Shown piece by piece: positions 8,690 through 17,450 of a DNA stretch of 24,571 nucleotides (positions within the stretch are counted from its first letter, which is position 1; each line of letters begins with the position of its first letter). A program made the position numbers and the translations under genes. A model generated the notes under the pieces. The model was not told the DNA's origin, made no database searches, and worked only from the letters and a program-made list of their open reading frames with translations. The stretch lies in assembly GCA_033557675.1 (NCBI GenBank), contig JAWQRM010000299.1, positions 1 through 24,571 of the forward strand, written 5' to 3'. Source of the DNA: Coptodactyla brooksi (Eukaryota > Arthropoda > Insecta > Coleoptera > Scarabaeidae).

Positions 8690-10022
8690 AAAGCATACAA
8701 CATAACCTCATTTCTTTCCCTTTCGCATTATATGCAGCTTTTTATCCAGTCTAGTCTCAGATGCTGAAGTTGAAAGTCGCTCTTTTCGGAAGTTACCTAC
8801 TAGTTAATGCAATCGATGCTAAATTGAGAGAATTGCCAAGGGGTATGTTCCTCAAGCACATGAAAGCATATCTAGTTAAAAATGCCTTCTATAGTTTTCA
8901 TGAGTATTTTGATAATCCTTCCTGTACTTCACTGCCCAATAATACATAGATGAAGCGGGTATGTCTATAATTTTAAACTTTATTTCAATATGTTAGTGTA
9001 TAAAATAGACCTTTTTTGACTTTTAATGTATGTTTGTGTGTTGTATGTTTTCTTTTATAATATTATTGTATGGAATGACGTGTGTAAGCCAATGGCATTT
9101 GACACAAATAAAGTTACAGTAGTTAATCACATGACGTACTTCAAACGTGATAGTGGACTTTCAGTTTTCTTTTTCGCGCTTTTACATAAGATGTATGAAT
9201 TTACATCATTTTTCTTCACCGCTTGAGATTTTCTCAAAAAAAACAACGTCGTCCTTTGAAGTCGTGTAGTTAACGATAACTTTTGGTTTTTCTACATTTT
9301 GTATTCACCTCCTCTCCCAAATTTTTTTGTTACAAATCCAGCGCTATCACTAATGCTCAATAGCGTAACTACTCTTTTCACGATAATAACATCGTCTGTC
9401 CTTTTTTATAAGCAACCGAATTTATTTTCGGAAAATGTAGGTTTCTTTGTTGAATCAGGTATTCCCTTTCCGTTGATTTTTAATGTTCCCATTAAATGAA
9501 ATTTAATTTTAATCAATTTTGCTGCTAATGGAATACCAGTCTAGTATCTGTCTGTGAACATACAGGAATGCTAACCTTGTGCACTTCCTATATTGGTCAA
9601 CAATTTGTTACATAAATGGAGAGGAATTCTAGTGGTAACAGGTAGTTCCGGATTTATAAGCTTATCGGAAGTAATACTCCATAATAAGGAAGAAAACTGT
9701 AGACACATCCAGCTTCAGAACCCGCCAAAACGTAAATTCTTATGCCCTATTTGGTAGGCTTATTTCGCTTATATACGTTATACGTATACACGTTATATAC
9801 GTATATACTTTTATACGTTATAAAACAAATATTTCCTTTAAATTTGATAACTGACTCGTCTACACATATGCTTTTTTCCCTGTATTCGGAAACTTTTGAA
9901 TTAATGTACTCCAGACAATTACTAATTTGTTGAATTCGCGGTCAAATCGTCTTGTAGTAAACACATTAAAAAAATTGTATTCTAGTATTATCCTTAGTTG
10001 ACCAATACACCTGCATATCTGA
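8690..10022 (-). pseudogene. piggyBac transposase, C-terminal two thirds (element D)
   Basis: Continuation of the transposase that starts at 10824, resumed after the insertion at 10023-10392. On the minus strand, in mixed frames: YWSTKDNTRIQFF (about 10000-9960), DESVIKFKGN with the first catalytic Asp (about 9850), KRNKPTK and GIRIYVLAGSEAG (about 9760-9710), PYYGV, then TGT-LKINRKGIPDS-type and KKPTFSENK blocks (about 9490-9430), KKGQTMLLS (about 9400), KPKVIVNYT (about 9290), and AKKKTESPLSRLKYVM (about 9180-9130). NAKGKEMRLC near 8720 may be the C-terminal Cys-rich segment. Stops and frameshifts interrupt it repeatedly. A TACG-rich expansion (9771-9821) sits directly after the first catalytic block. 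The left terminus of the element was not found. Confidence 0.82.
9771..9821. repeat. TATACGT-type simple repeat inside the piggyBac transposase
   Basis: About seven irregular copies of TATACGTTA/TACGTATA within 51 bp. It falls between the KFKGN and KRNKPTK coding blocks, so it arose or expanded after the transposase arrived. Confidence 0.75.
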
Positions 10023-10392
10023 TTAACCTTGCTGTGATGCCATATCCAGAGTGCCCTACTCTTGAAAATATTATGTTGGAAATGCGATTTTTATATTGAA
10101 GCTCGGATAGTGCACGGATACGATTGGGAAGATTCAGATAATACTACAATACAAGCATATATAGGATTACTGTTGTTGGCAGGAGTTTATAAATCACACG
10201 ACAAATCAATAGCATCGTTGTTTGAAAACTCAAACAACGCTGAAAAACAGTACATAAACATGTACTGTAATAAAATCACAATACATTAATTTCGGGCTAT
10301 TCTTGACAATCCTCCTGTACCTGCATACATTGGGTCACTCGACCCGAAGTGACAACTTGGTATAGTAAAACCAACGAGAACAGCAGGGTTAA
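10023..10392 (+). mobile_element. 370-bp non-autonomous piggyBac (element A) inserted at TTAA
   Basis: TTAA is present at both ends (10023-10026 and 10389-10392). The inverted termini are CCTTGCTGT on the left and, reversed, CCCTGCTGT on the right. The interior is a deletion derivative of the element at 11741-13910: the left terminus jumps straight into transposase sequence (GCCATATCCAGAGTG onward), and the 3' part from ACAGTACATAAACATG to TATAGTAAAAC matches the reversed 3' end of that element (11760-11880). Near the right end lies a GGGTCACTCGACCCG palindrome, a subterminal motif also present at the other element's end. It splits an older piggyBac transposase in the opposite orientation. 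Confidence 0.85.
10062..10289 (+). pseudogene. piggyBac transposase fragment carried by element A
   Basis: A 75-codon open stretch whose middle reads DWEDSDNTTIQAYIGLLLLA and then GVYKSHDKS. It matches the same block of the larger element on the minus strand near 12900-12800, about four residues in five. The first 20 codons and the last 25 come from joined, non-adjacent parts of the parent element. No catalytic Asp is present. It is only a passenger, not a gene. Confidence 0.85.
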
Positions 10393-10824
10393 AGCATCGT
10401 GCCCATATTCAGGATTACTTGGAGAAAGGCTCTAAATTCTTTCTTTTTATATTTCGTCACGTGTGACATATAGAATTCTTGCTAAGAGTTTTAACCCTCA
10501 ATTTCTTTTTAACATAGTTGTTGGTTTCCATTATAATCTCGTCCACGAGTTCATCAGTGAAATACAATTTGAAAAATTGTATCAACTCCTCCACATTGGA
10601 AATTTGCCGCCCTGCTACTTTCTGTCCCATTTAAAAGTTTATATTCTGCAAGAGAATGTCACTTCCTGTAATGTCGATTCGTACATTCTTGCGTAGAGGT
10701 GCAACTTCTTCAGCTACAGAATCAGATTCAATAATTTGAAACCTTAATTTTTTTACACTATTATTATGTCGCTATCATTATCTGTTCCTGAATTATTTCC
10801 AGTATCATCAACTAATACTAGCAT
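10393..10824 (-). pseudogene. piggyBac transposase, N-terminal part (element D)
   Basis: The start is the ATG at 10824, followed by an acidic stretch DDTGNNSGTDNDSD, typical of piggyBac N-termini. After a stop, VEELIQFFKLYFTDELVDE and METNNYVKKKLR (about 10590-10500) match the conserved region with the E-T-N-R-Y motif. Then come LSKNSICHT and, in another frame, EFRAFLQVILNMGTM (about 10430-10395). Here the 370-bp element A interrupts; the following block YWSTKDN is found on its far side. A candidate element end lies upstream: TTAA at 10901-10904 followed inward by CCTTTTGAAACC. Frameshifts make it dead even without the insertion. Confidence 0.82.
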
Positions 10825-10904
10825 CTAAAGGACGCAATTTAAAAAAAATGATAAATTCTATTAATGTTTTTTAAATGGCAAATTTTAAGGTTTCAAAAGG
10901 TTAA

Positions 10905-11740
10905 TTAATCTAAAAATTAAGGAACCAAAATGGAACTGATTTCATGACTACTCGATATAAAAAGAACTAAAATGTTGCAATTGTATAATATTCAAAGGTA
11001 AGTCGTAAACAGCAAAAACTTGCAAACACAATAATGTCACAGCTGTTTTATTTATTTTCATAATCATTTTGACACTATGTTCAAATAATAATAAACAAAT
11101 AAAAATAAACATAACAAATTATTTTTTTAATTGTAATTCGGCTATTGAGTTTATTTATGACATTCTCAGATTCACTGATACCCTCTCCATCTGTACAGCC
11201 AGGATTATAAATTACATAGTACATTACGGATTTTAGTCGCACTCAGATGATTATTTCATACGCAGACGATCATTACCAAATCTGTATATAACACGTATTG
11301 AATGTCCTGCATTTAACTTGAGCGACTGTAGCCGTTAACTTGGCCTATGACTGGAATTTCGTTTTCGTTCGACGAAGCTATAAATTTCTTGAAAATACAC
11401 AGAATGAAGATGTTTAACCGGAAGCGACACTCCAAGTGGTGCGTTTTATGTTTTCTGCGAGGGGCCAGTGACCTTGAAATGCAAATCCCATTAACTTAAT
11501 TGCGCAAGATGAGCAGGAAATTCAAACCGAAGATTAGGAATACGAGATTTACGGTAGCATGCATTGTTCTTCAACAATACTACACATTGAATTTGCAAGA
11601 GTTCTTACATTTTTTGTTCGTTAGGTTTTTCGATCATAAATCTTAAAATACAAAATATTCTTATTCTTATTGACCAGCATGCCAGTTTCTAACGGCATAA
11701 CTTTCCAATCATAGTTAATGATATTGGATCAGATCCTATA
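10905..11740. other. No gene recognised
   Basis: AT-rich sequence with a less AT-rich stretch at about 11330-11540. Six-frame reading shows no motif I recognise. It separates the two piggyBac elements. Confidence 0.5.
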
Positions 11741-11964
11741 TTACCTTGCTATTCTCCTTAGTTTTACTATACTTCATGACACGATGGACTGGATGTGCAG
11801 GAGAATTGTCAAGAATAGCTCGAAATTAATATATTGTGATTTTATTACAGTACATAAATATTACAAACAAATATTACAAACACTGAATCTAAAGACAAGA
11901 GAGAATGTCACATAAATCCTGACATGCATCCAATTATTGCCTAATCTTTACACTGATGCCAATA

Positions 11965-13140
11965 CTACACCACACGAACCTTAAACAAATATTTATTACA
12001 CTTACAACATGTTATCGTACACATATTACATCGTACTCTTTTATTTTTACTGATTGCACCAGATGTAGATGGCTCTGCTACTTCGCCACGTTGATCATGA
12101 ATTTTCTTTATTACGGCAGTAGCTTGTTGAGTACAAGATTTATGTTCTCTTGATATCATACAGAGAGTTACCATCAGCTTGTCCAATTTTTCCAGAAATA
12201 GTCCTCTCTTGTACAGAACGTTCTAATTCCAATCTGAAATTATTTCTCTCTATAACACAAATGCATTATAAGCACTAACATCAAGTATATTGTAGAACAA
12301 AATAATGGCCATCGATTGGTTTTTCTTTTGCAACTATATGCTGCAATACTTCGATCTAATTTATCAACTACTCCTTTGGTAGAGTTATAATCTAGTATCA
12401 TTTGTAGCTTCTTGTTGTTCCTGCTGCTTGGCCTCCGAGTTCATGCGTTAGCTCTAAAACTACTCGCATCCCTTGATTTTTTTCTGGTGCTTCACATTTA
12501 CCTGTATAAATTTGAGCTTTCATGGCGCAGGAACTACCACTGTGATAAGGAGTCCATAATTTAATGGCTTGCTGGGAATATACTGTTTGGAAGGACAGCG
12601 TCCTCGAAAGCCAACAAGTTGTTCGTCAACAGTAACACTATCACCTACATTGAATTTAGGCATAATTTCTATCCACTTGCTTGGTCACTTGCTCCCCTTT
12701 GTTGACGATCGTCAAAATGTAATACGCCTGATATTCGATAAAAAAAAAACTTTCAACGACATCATTGCACGAAAATAGGTCTACCTGTTTCTGCATCCCA
12801 CAAACTTTTTGTTGATTCGCCGTGTGATTTATAAACTCCTGCGAACAACAATAATCCTATATATGCTTGTATTATAAAATTATCCAAATCTTCCCAGTCG
12901 CATCCGCACGCTCTTCGACATTCAATATTGCTCACTTTCAAAGCAATATTTTGATGTGTGGGGTTCACGATAACTTGAAGGGCCGATAGAACATCCTTCA
13001 CTCTGGATATGGCAAATCTAGTTGGGTTAGGAGTAATTTTTATTATATTTTGACTAGATGCTTGTCCACTTCGAGGGAAAGGTTCTAACATCCAAGATAT
13101 AACTTTGTCTTTTGACTGTACTAACTACACAGGTTTACAA
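11965..13140 (-). pseudogene. piggyBac transposase (PGBD4-like), several lesions
   Basis: Catalyses TTAA-specific cut-and-paste in intact relatives. On the minus strand in order: MLEPFPRSGQASSQNIIKI, TRFAISRVKDVLSALQV, DWEDLDNFIIQAYIGLLLFA, SLWDAETGRPIF (one open frame, 13091-12762). Then MMSLKVF, VTVDEQLVGFRGRCPSKQY with the first catalytic Asp (about 12635-12575), IPSKPLNYG, QIYTGKCEAPEKNQGMRVV (about 12510-12450), a deletion removing the CDNFF block with the second Asp, MILDYNSTKGVVDKLD with the third (about 12400-12350), AAYSCKRK and NRWPL. The C-terminal Cys-rich finger is RVRCNMC and CCKCNKYLF (about 12040-11980). Frameshifts follow 12762 and 12570. The missing second Asp means no activity. 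Confidence 0.88.
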
Positions 13141-13871
13141 CACTGAACCTTCCACTTTGCAGGACATTGTGACCTGCAACTGTGTATTGGTAATGCATGT
13201 AGCAGTATTCCAGTTGCAACATTAAGAAACGTAGTGGGAAATGAAGTTTTGCGTCGGTTTGAAGCGTGTGTTGCGAAAGCTAGAACGCATTGTGAACACG
13301 AATTTTAGGCAAAATTAATTATTTCCAAACAAATATCGACAAAATCCGTTTCTTACAAAGCACTTTACACTCAATTGTGCGGGCGGTAAATCTTGCATGG
13401 CACTCTAGACTCGAACACATTTATTGATTTATTTATTATCGAAAATTTTGGTATAGAACTGAATTTTTTTATACTCAAATGAAAAGAATAAATCAGAAGC
13501 TATAGAATGTGTATGAAAAAAGTATACTACTCCATTTAAAAAAGTATAGCTGGTTTTTTTGGGAGACCTGTATGTAAGTTAATGTCAGCTTTTAGTTTTC
13601 CATAGTTGTCCTTCGCTTATCCTATACCACAGGTTTTGTCCTACAACGATATATCTTCCCAATTCCGAGATATTCAGAGGGGAAATCATACTGGGACACC
13701 TGTGTAGTAACACCTGTATGCTTATAGTATTCATATAAATAAACTTAAGAATAAAATTATATAAAGTCAATTAAAGAATGATCATAATGATCCGAGGGTT
13801 ATGTAAGTAACAATCACAAAATCTTGAATCAAATAATGAAAGATGATAAGGTTATAGAACCTGAAAATTCG

Positions 13872-13910
13872 TTTCGGGTCATATTGACCCGAGGAGCACA
13901 ACAGGGTTAA
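13872..13910. repeat. piggyBac right terminus with subterminal palindrome
   Basis: CGGGTCATATTGACCCG, an imperfect palindrome, followed by AGGAGCACAACAGGG and TTAA. Such palindromes near the ends are likely transposase-binding sites; that role is an inference from their recurrence in element A. Confidence 0.75.
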
Positions 13911-14663
13911 ATCGGTTGTATTTATCGGTAGCTCTAGTTCATTATGCCACCTTGTGCTCGATCCCTTTTTAATTTGTAATTCCATTCCAGTTCTCCATTT
14001 ATATCGTCGCTAGTATTCCACAAAGGAACAAATACAAATCACAGTACTGTTTTAATTTAAAATTTCAATAAATATCGGAGTTTCAATTATAGTTACAATA
14101 TAACAATAATTATTCTCGTTCAGCAATTCACATTACCTTTTCTGAAATATAATTTATAATTTCTGAAATTAATCTTATCTTTTCTGATATTAAATTTACA
14201 TTTTCTATAACTGATGTGACTTATCTAAAATTAAAGTTGAAAAGGTATATAGCTTCTTTAATAGCCCACTTAATTTGTAGACTTGAAACGCTGTGAATCT
14301 CAAAGGAAAGCTTTCCAGGATTTAATCGCATTGTTTTGTTTCGTACTCTGTTGCTATAGAGGAAGAGTGGTACATTTCAGTTAGCTTTTATTTTAAATTG
14401 CTAAAACGTAAAACATAATCGTTTCTTAGAGAAATTAATTAAGCAAACTGCTTTTAACATATAAATAATAATAACATATGGTCGATATGTTTTAATAATA
14501 TTTTTGCTCAGTAGCACTCTTCATCTTCTCGATGTTTATTCTCCTTGATGTTTATAAAATTAAAAACAATAATCCATAGAATGTATTTAGCTATCAGTAT
14601 GAAAATTAATTAACGACATATTAAATTACCCGGCCTATAATGTCAACCCATTGTTGATACACA

Positions 14664-14736
14664 AGATTATTATATTAATACTGTAAATATTTTATATAAT
14701 AAATATAATCTTTATTATATAAAATATTTATAATCT
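14664..14736. repeat. Long AT palindrome, 20-bp perfect arms
   Basis: Arms 14684-14703 and 14711-14730 are perfectly complementary over 20 bp with a 7-base loop. A further 6-bp pairing, AGATTA (14664-14669) with TAATCT (14731-14736), extends it across a 14-base one-sided bulge. Made almost entirely of A and T. Confidence 0.88.
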
Positions 14737-15062
14737 CGTAGTAGTATTTTTGACTTATTTCAATCGAATTTAACTAGATATACATGTTTAGATTCAAAAC
14801 AGGCGATACACACGTTTACTGATTTAATGGAAATCTTTTGTAATGACTGTGAAACAACTACTATCTGTGATTACCTACTGGTTCGAATAATTTTATTATC
14901 AGATGTAAATTAACAAAAGCAAGCAATGAATAATGTGAAGCACAGTGCTGTTTTATTCAGGGAAGGGAGTAATAGGATGCAATTGATGGATCAATGTATT
15001 TGGTATTCAACCTTCTTTTAGAATCTTTTCAACGTGTTTAACATGGGGCGAGTAAAATTGAG

Positions 15063-15111
15063 TAACATAGAGATGCCTTCTCTGTTTCTCATAGAGAAAC
15101 GTTCTATGTTA
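15063..15111. repeat. Nested hairpin
   Basis: Outer arms TAACATAGA (15063-15071) and TCTATGTTA (15103-15111) enclose an inner perfect stem GTTTCTC/GAGAAAC around ATA (15084-15100). The internal loop is 12 bases on one side and 2 on the other. No known RNA family is recognised. Confidence 0.75.
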
Positions 15112-15419
15112 TCTATACCAATAATTACAGGCCACTACACAATCCATTTCACCGGTCAAAGCTACTACCATAGTTATTAAAAAAAAGCATAACAAATCAA
15201 GTGACAAATGAAATGCTGTTACAGATATTCAAGAATGTGATACTCAACTAATTGAATGCTCTTAAAGATATCTTCTATTTGCGTTGCTAAGACATTCAAA
15301 CAACAAATATGCTATTTTGAAATGAGATGTATCGCTACATAGGTGATTAGTACTCTTGATAGCAGCAGACCTCAGTTAACTTCATACAACTGGTATCGAT
15401 CCATTTCAATACTTAAGGT

Positions 15420-15560
15420 ATGGAAGAAATCCAATCAACCCACGCATTGAAAGTAAGATCATCGATTACTTTAAAAATGGTAAGATAGAATAGTAAATTG
15501 CTAAGGTTTTAGTGGGTACTTCAAAATGAACAAATTATAACAAATCAGCATAAACACAAA
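15420..15560 (+). pseudogene. Possible Tc1-like helix-turn-helix remnant
   Basis: The plus frame reads PRIESKIIDYFKNGKIE, two stops, then IAKVLVGTSK, resembling the first helix-turn-helix of Tc1-type transposases (I-I-D-x-x-x-x-G followed by I-A-K-x-L). Nothing further downstream supports a transposase. This is a weak resemblance over some 35 codons and may be chance. Confidence 0.25.
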
Positions 15561-15751
15561 ATAATTATTTGGCACTGACTGATGGGATTAAAATCCTTAC
15601 GCTCTAGGACAGGGGTCGGCAAACTCTTTATCCCTTACCCTGAAATATATTAATTTAGGTCAATGTTATTACCCCCCCTCCCTGATTTGAAAGAAAGGAA
15701 ATCATATATTTTTTGTATTAAAAATTTTATTGAAACAACTTATGCCAAATC

Positions 15752-16185
15752 TATTAGGTTGAATATAAATATTTTATGTAATTACATATTCGCCATTTTG
15801 GTTCAACACCTTTTGCCATCTTTCTGGCAGGAACATGATTCCACACTCATAAAACTTCTGATCCTTGCTGGCAAAAAACTGATTCAAGTCATATTTGACG
15901 GCTTTATTTGAAGTAAAGGTATTGCAGTCCAAAACAATTTGTAGAGACCGAAACAAGTAATCATCGGAAGGTACCAGATCTGTAGAATATGATAGGTATG
16001 GTAATACATCCCATCCAAACTGTAAAAGCTTTTGGAGAGTTACCAAACTGGTATGCGGTCCCGCATTATCTTGGTGGAACACTATACTTTCTTATTAATC
16101 AATTCTGACCTTTTCTGTTTGAGTGAATCATGTAATTTGTCCAGTTGATGGCAGTTCGCTTTAGAATTAATCGTCGTATTCTTTC
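15752..16185 (-). pseudogene. mariner transposase, C-terminal half
   Basis: On the minus strand: TINSKANCHQLDKLHDSLKQ then KRSELINKKV (about 16175-16090), a frame change, then the open stretch 16082-15774. That contains FHQDNAGPHTS with the second catalytic Asp, LQKLLQFGWDVLPYLSYSTD, PSDDYLFRSLQ (the third catalytic region; an extra D replaces the usual residue), FFASKDQKFYECGI and LPERWQKVLNQNGEYV. The 3' end is the terminal repeat TTAGGTTG at 15755, adjoining TA (15753-15754). The N-terminal helix-turn-helix and the first Asp are missing; at 16185 the sequence passes directly into hAT coding sequence. It belongs to a different mariner group from the 838-1395 copy. Confidence 0.87.
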
Positions 16186-16189
16186 AAAA

Positions 16190-17450
16190 ATGTTGAAAAG
16201 AGACTTTTAGTTGTTCGTAAAAGTAGATTGTTGACAAAGGCAATAATTTTTTGACTACCTTCTTATGCGCAACTTTAAATGCCTTTGCACCTGTTAACGT
16301 CCAAAAGCAGATCTAAAGGGGTCTGCAAACCAACTCACAGCATGTAAATCAAAATTTTGGAAGTAATCGAAGAACCGCTCTTTGTTTGGAAAGATGCCTT
16401 ATAATTGATTCTTGATATCTTGAAAAATAATATTTTCACAATCTTCCAACCTTGTTTTGTTGTGCTTTCTGTCCACAATATGAAAGCTTTGATTTGAACG
16501 TAGACATCTTTTCTCTAGCTGAAATTATATATGTGTTATAGTTGTGTCAGAAATATCAGCTAAACATACGAGATGTGCAGCCTACGAGGAATTTGCATCA
16601 TGTAATCTTCTCTGCGAGAACAAGTTTTGATTAACCATAAAAGTTTCAAGTTCAGTTTTAAGACCCCCCAAACTCGATTTAGAACATTTCCACGCGAGAA
16701 CCATCTCACTTCCGAATAACAAAGTAGGTCTGTATATTCAGCATCACCACCTTTACATAATTATAATTCACGATAGTCGCGTGTTTAGTGCAAGTTCCTT
16801 GACAACATTGACAATCATGTATGACAGCATCGAATGTAGGCTCCAAATATTTCACAAGCAGTGCTTGGCGATGGATAATACAGAGGATATTTCAATGAAT
16901 TTGTCTCCCTCTCCAAAAACGAAGAACAGTTATTAAAGTATTCATTAACTTTATTTAAGACAGCAATTCCACGAGATCGCAAGTCGAGAGGAGAATAAAA
17001 CAACATTAAAACTACAACATTAAAATTACAACATTAAAACTGCGAATTACTACTAACATTTGTAATCTTATCAAACGTAATAGCAAACCTAATTACTCTC
17101 TTTTATTAAGGAAATAACTTGTTCCCTCATATTTTCTGCTAGAATAGAAATTCTTTCGTTAACAATTTTTGCAGACCAGGGCATTGAATTTAATTATGTT
17201 AGTTTCATTCTGATCACATGCAATCTCTTCTATTCTGGGAAATCAACAAGGCTACTTTAAAGCTAGCCTTTGATGCTGAACATCGATCAAATGTACCTCT
17301 CAAGATGCCGTCCAATCTTTGTATTTTGACAGACATTTCTAAATTTACGGAATAATCTCGCTATTTAAGTCACATGTTTGGTCAATTGGCTCTTTTTGAA
17401 AGATTCTGTAACTCATACTTTCAAATAGACAACATACTGTGGTTCCATTC
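16190..17450 (-). pseudogene. hAT transposase (ZBED/GTF2IRD2-like), heavily decayed
   Basis: Minus strand, in order: QLTKHV from a BED finger (about 17390); SKASFKVALLISQNRRD (about 17270-17210); FAITFDKITNVSSNSQF around the first acidic residue, here FDK instead of LDE (about 17085-17035); a 14-bp tandem repeat; AVLNKVNEYFNN (about 16960-16925); then the strong block EYTDLLCYSEVRWFSRGNVL (about 16740-16685), LKTELETFMVNQNLF, CLADIS, RFFDYFQNF and SWFADPFRSAF (about 16380-16310); and finally LLPLSTIYFYEQ near 16240, matching the C-terminal LLPFATTYLCE region. Multiple frameshifts and stops. The C-terminus runs into the mariner fragment. Confidence 0.78.
17001..17042. repeat. 14-bp tandem repeat, three copies
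   Basis: CAACATTAAAAYTA repeated exactly three times with single-base variation. It lies inside the hAT pseudogene and so post-dates its inactivation or contributed to it. Confidence 0.85.

Larger units (their letters stand above)
11741..13910 (-). mobile_element. Full-size decayed piggyBac element (element B)
   Basis: The right end is TTAA at 13907-13910, preceded on the plus strand by the terminus reading, reversed, CCCTGTTGTGCTCCT and then the palindrome CGGGTCAATATGACCCG (13874-13890). The left end, TTACCTTGCTATTCTCCT at 11741, is a decayed TTAA plus terminus, matching the right one at 11 of 15 positions. The transposase lies between on the minus strand. The 3' non-coding part (11760-11880) is shared with the 370-bp element at 10023-10392, which is its deletion derivative. 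The 5' part (13150-13870) is longer than expected and includes a GGTGTCCC-containing stretch (about 13565-13715) that may be a separate small insertion. Confidence 0.8.
13911..15419. other. No gene recognised; two notable hairpins
   Basis: AT-rich sequence. It holds the long palindrome at 14664-14736 and the nested hairpin at 15063-15111, but no coding signal. Confidence 0.5.
15610..17450 (-). mobile_element. Third hAT element, with a mariner inserted
   Basis: The plus-strand left end CAGGGGTCGGCAAACT (15610-15625) is a typical hAT terminal repeat and is preceded by CTCTAGGA, which fits the 8-bp nTCTAGAn-like duplication of hAT elements. The transposase lies upstream on the minus strand (16190-17450), so this is the 3' end. 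A mariner fragment occupies 15752-16185. The matching right terminus was not found beyond 17450. Confidence 0.65.

Noticed and set aside
11330..11560. Possible host exon (less AT-rich, open stretches on both strands)
   Set aside because: No recognisable domain, no convincing splice-site pairing and stops in all long frames.
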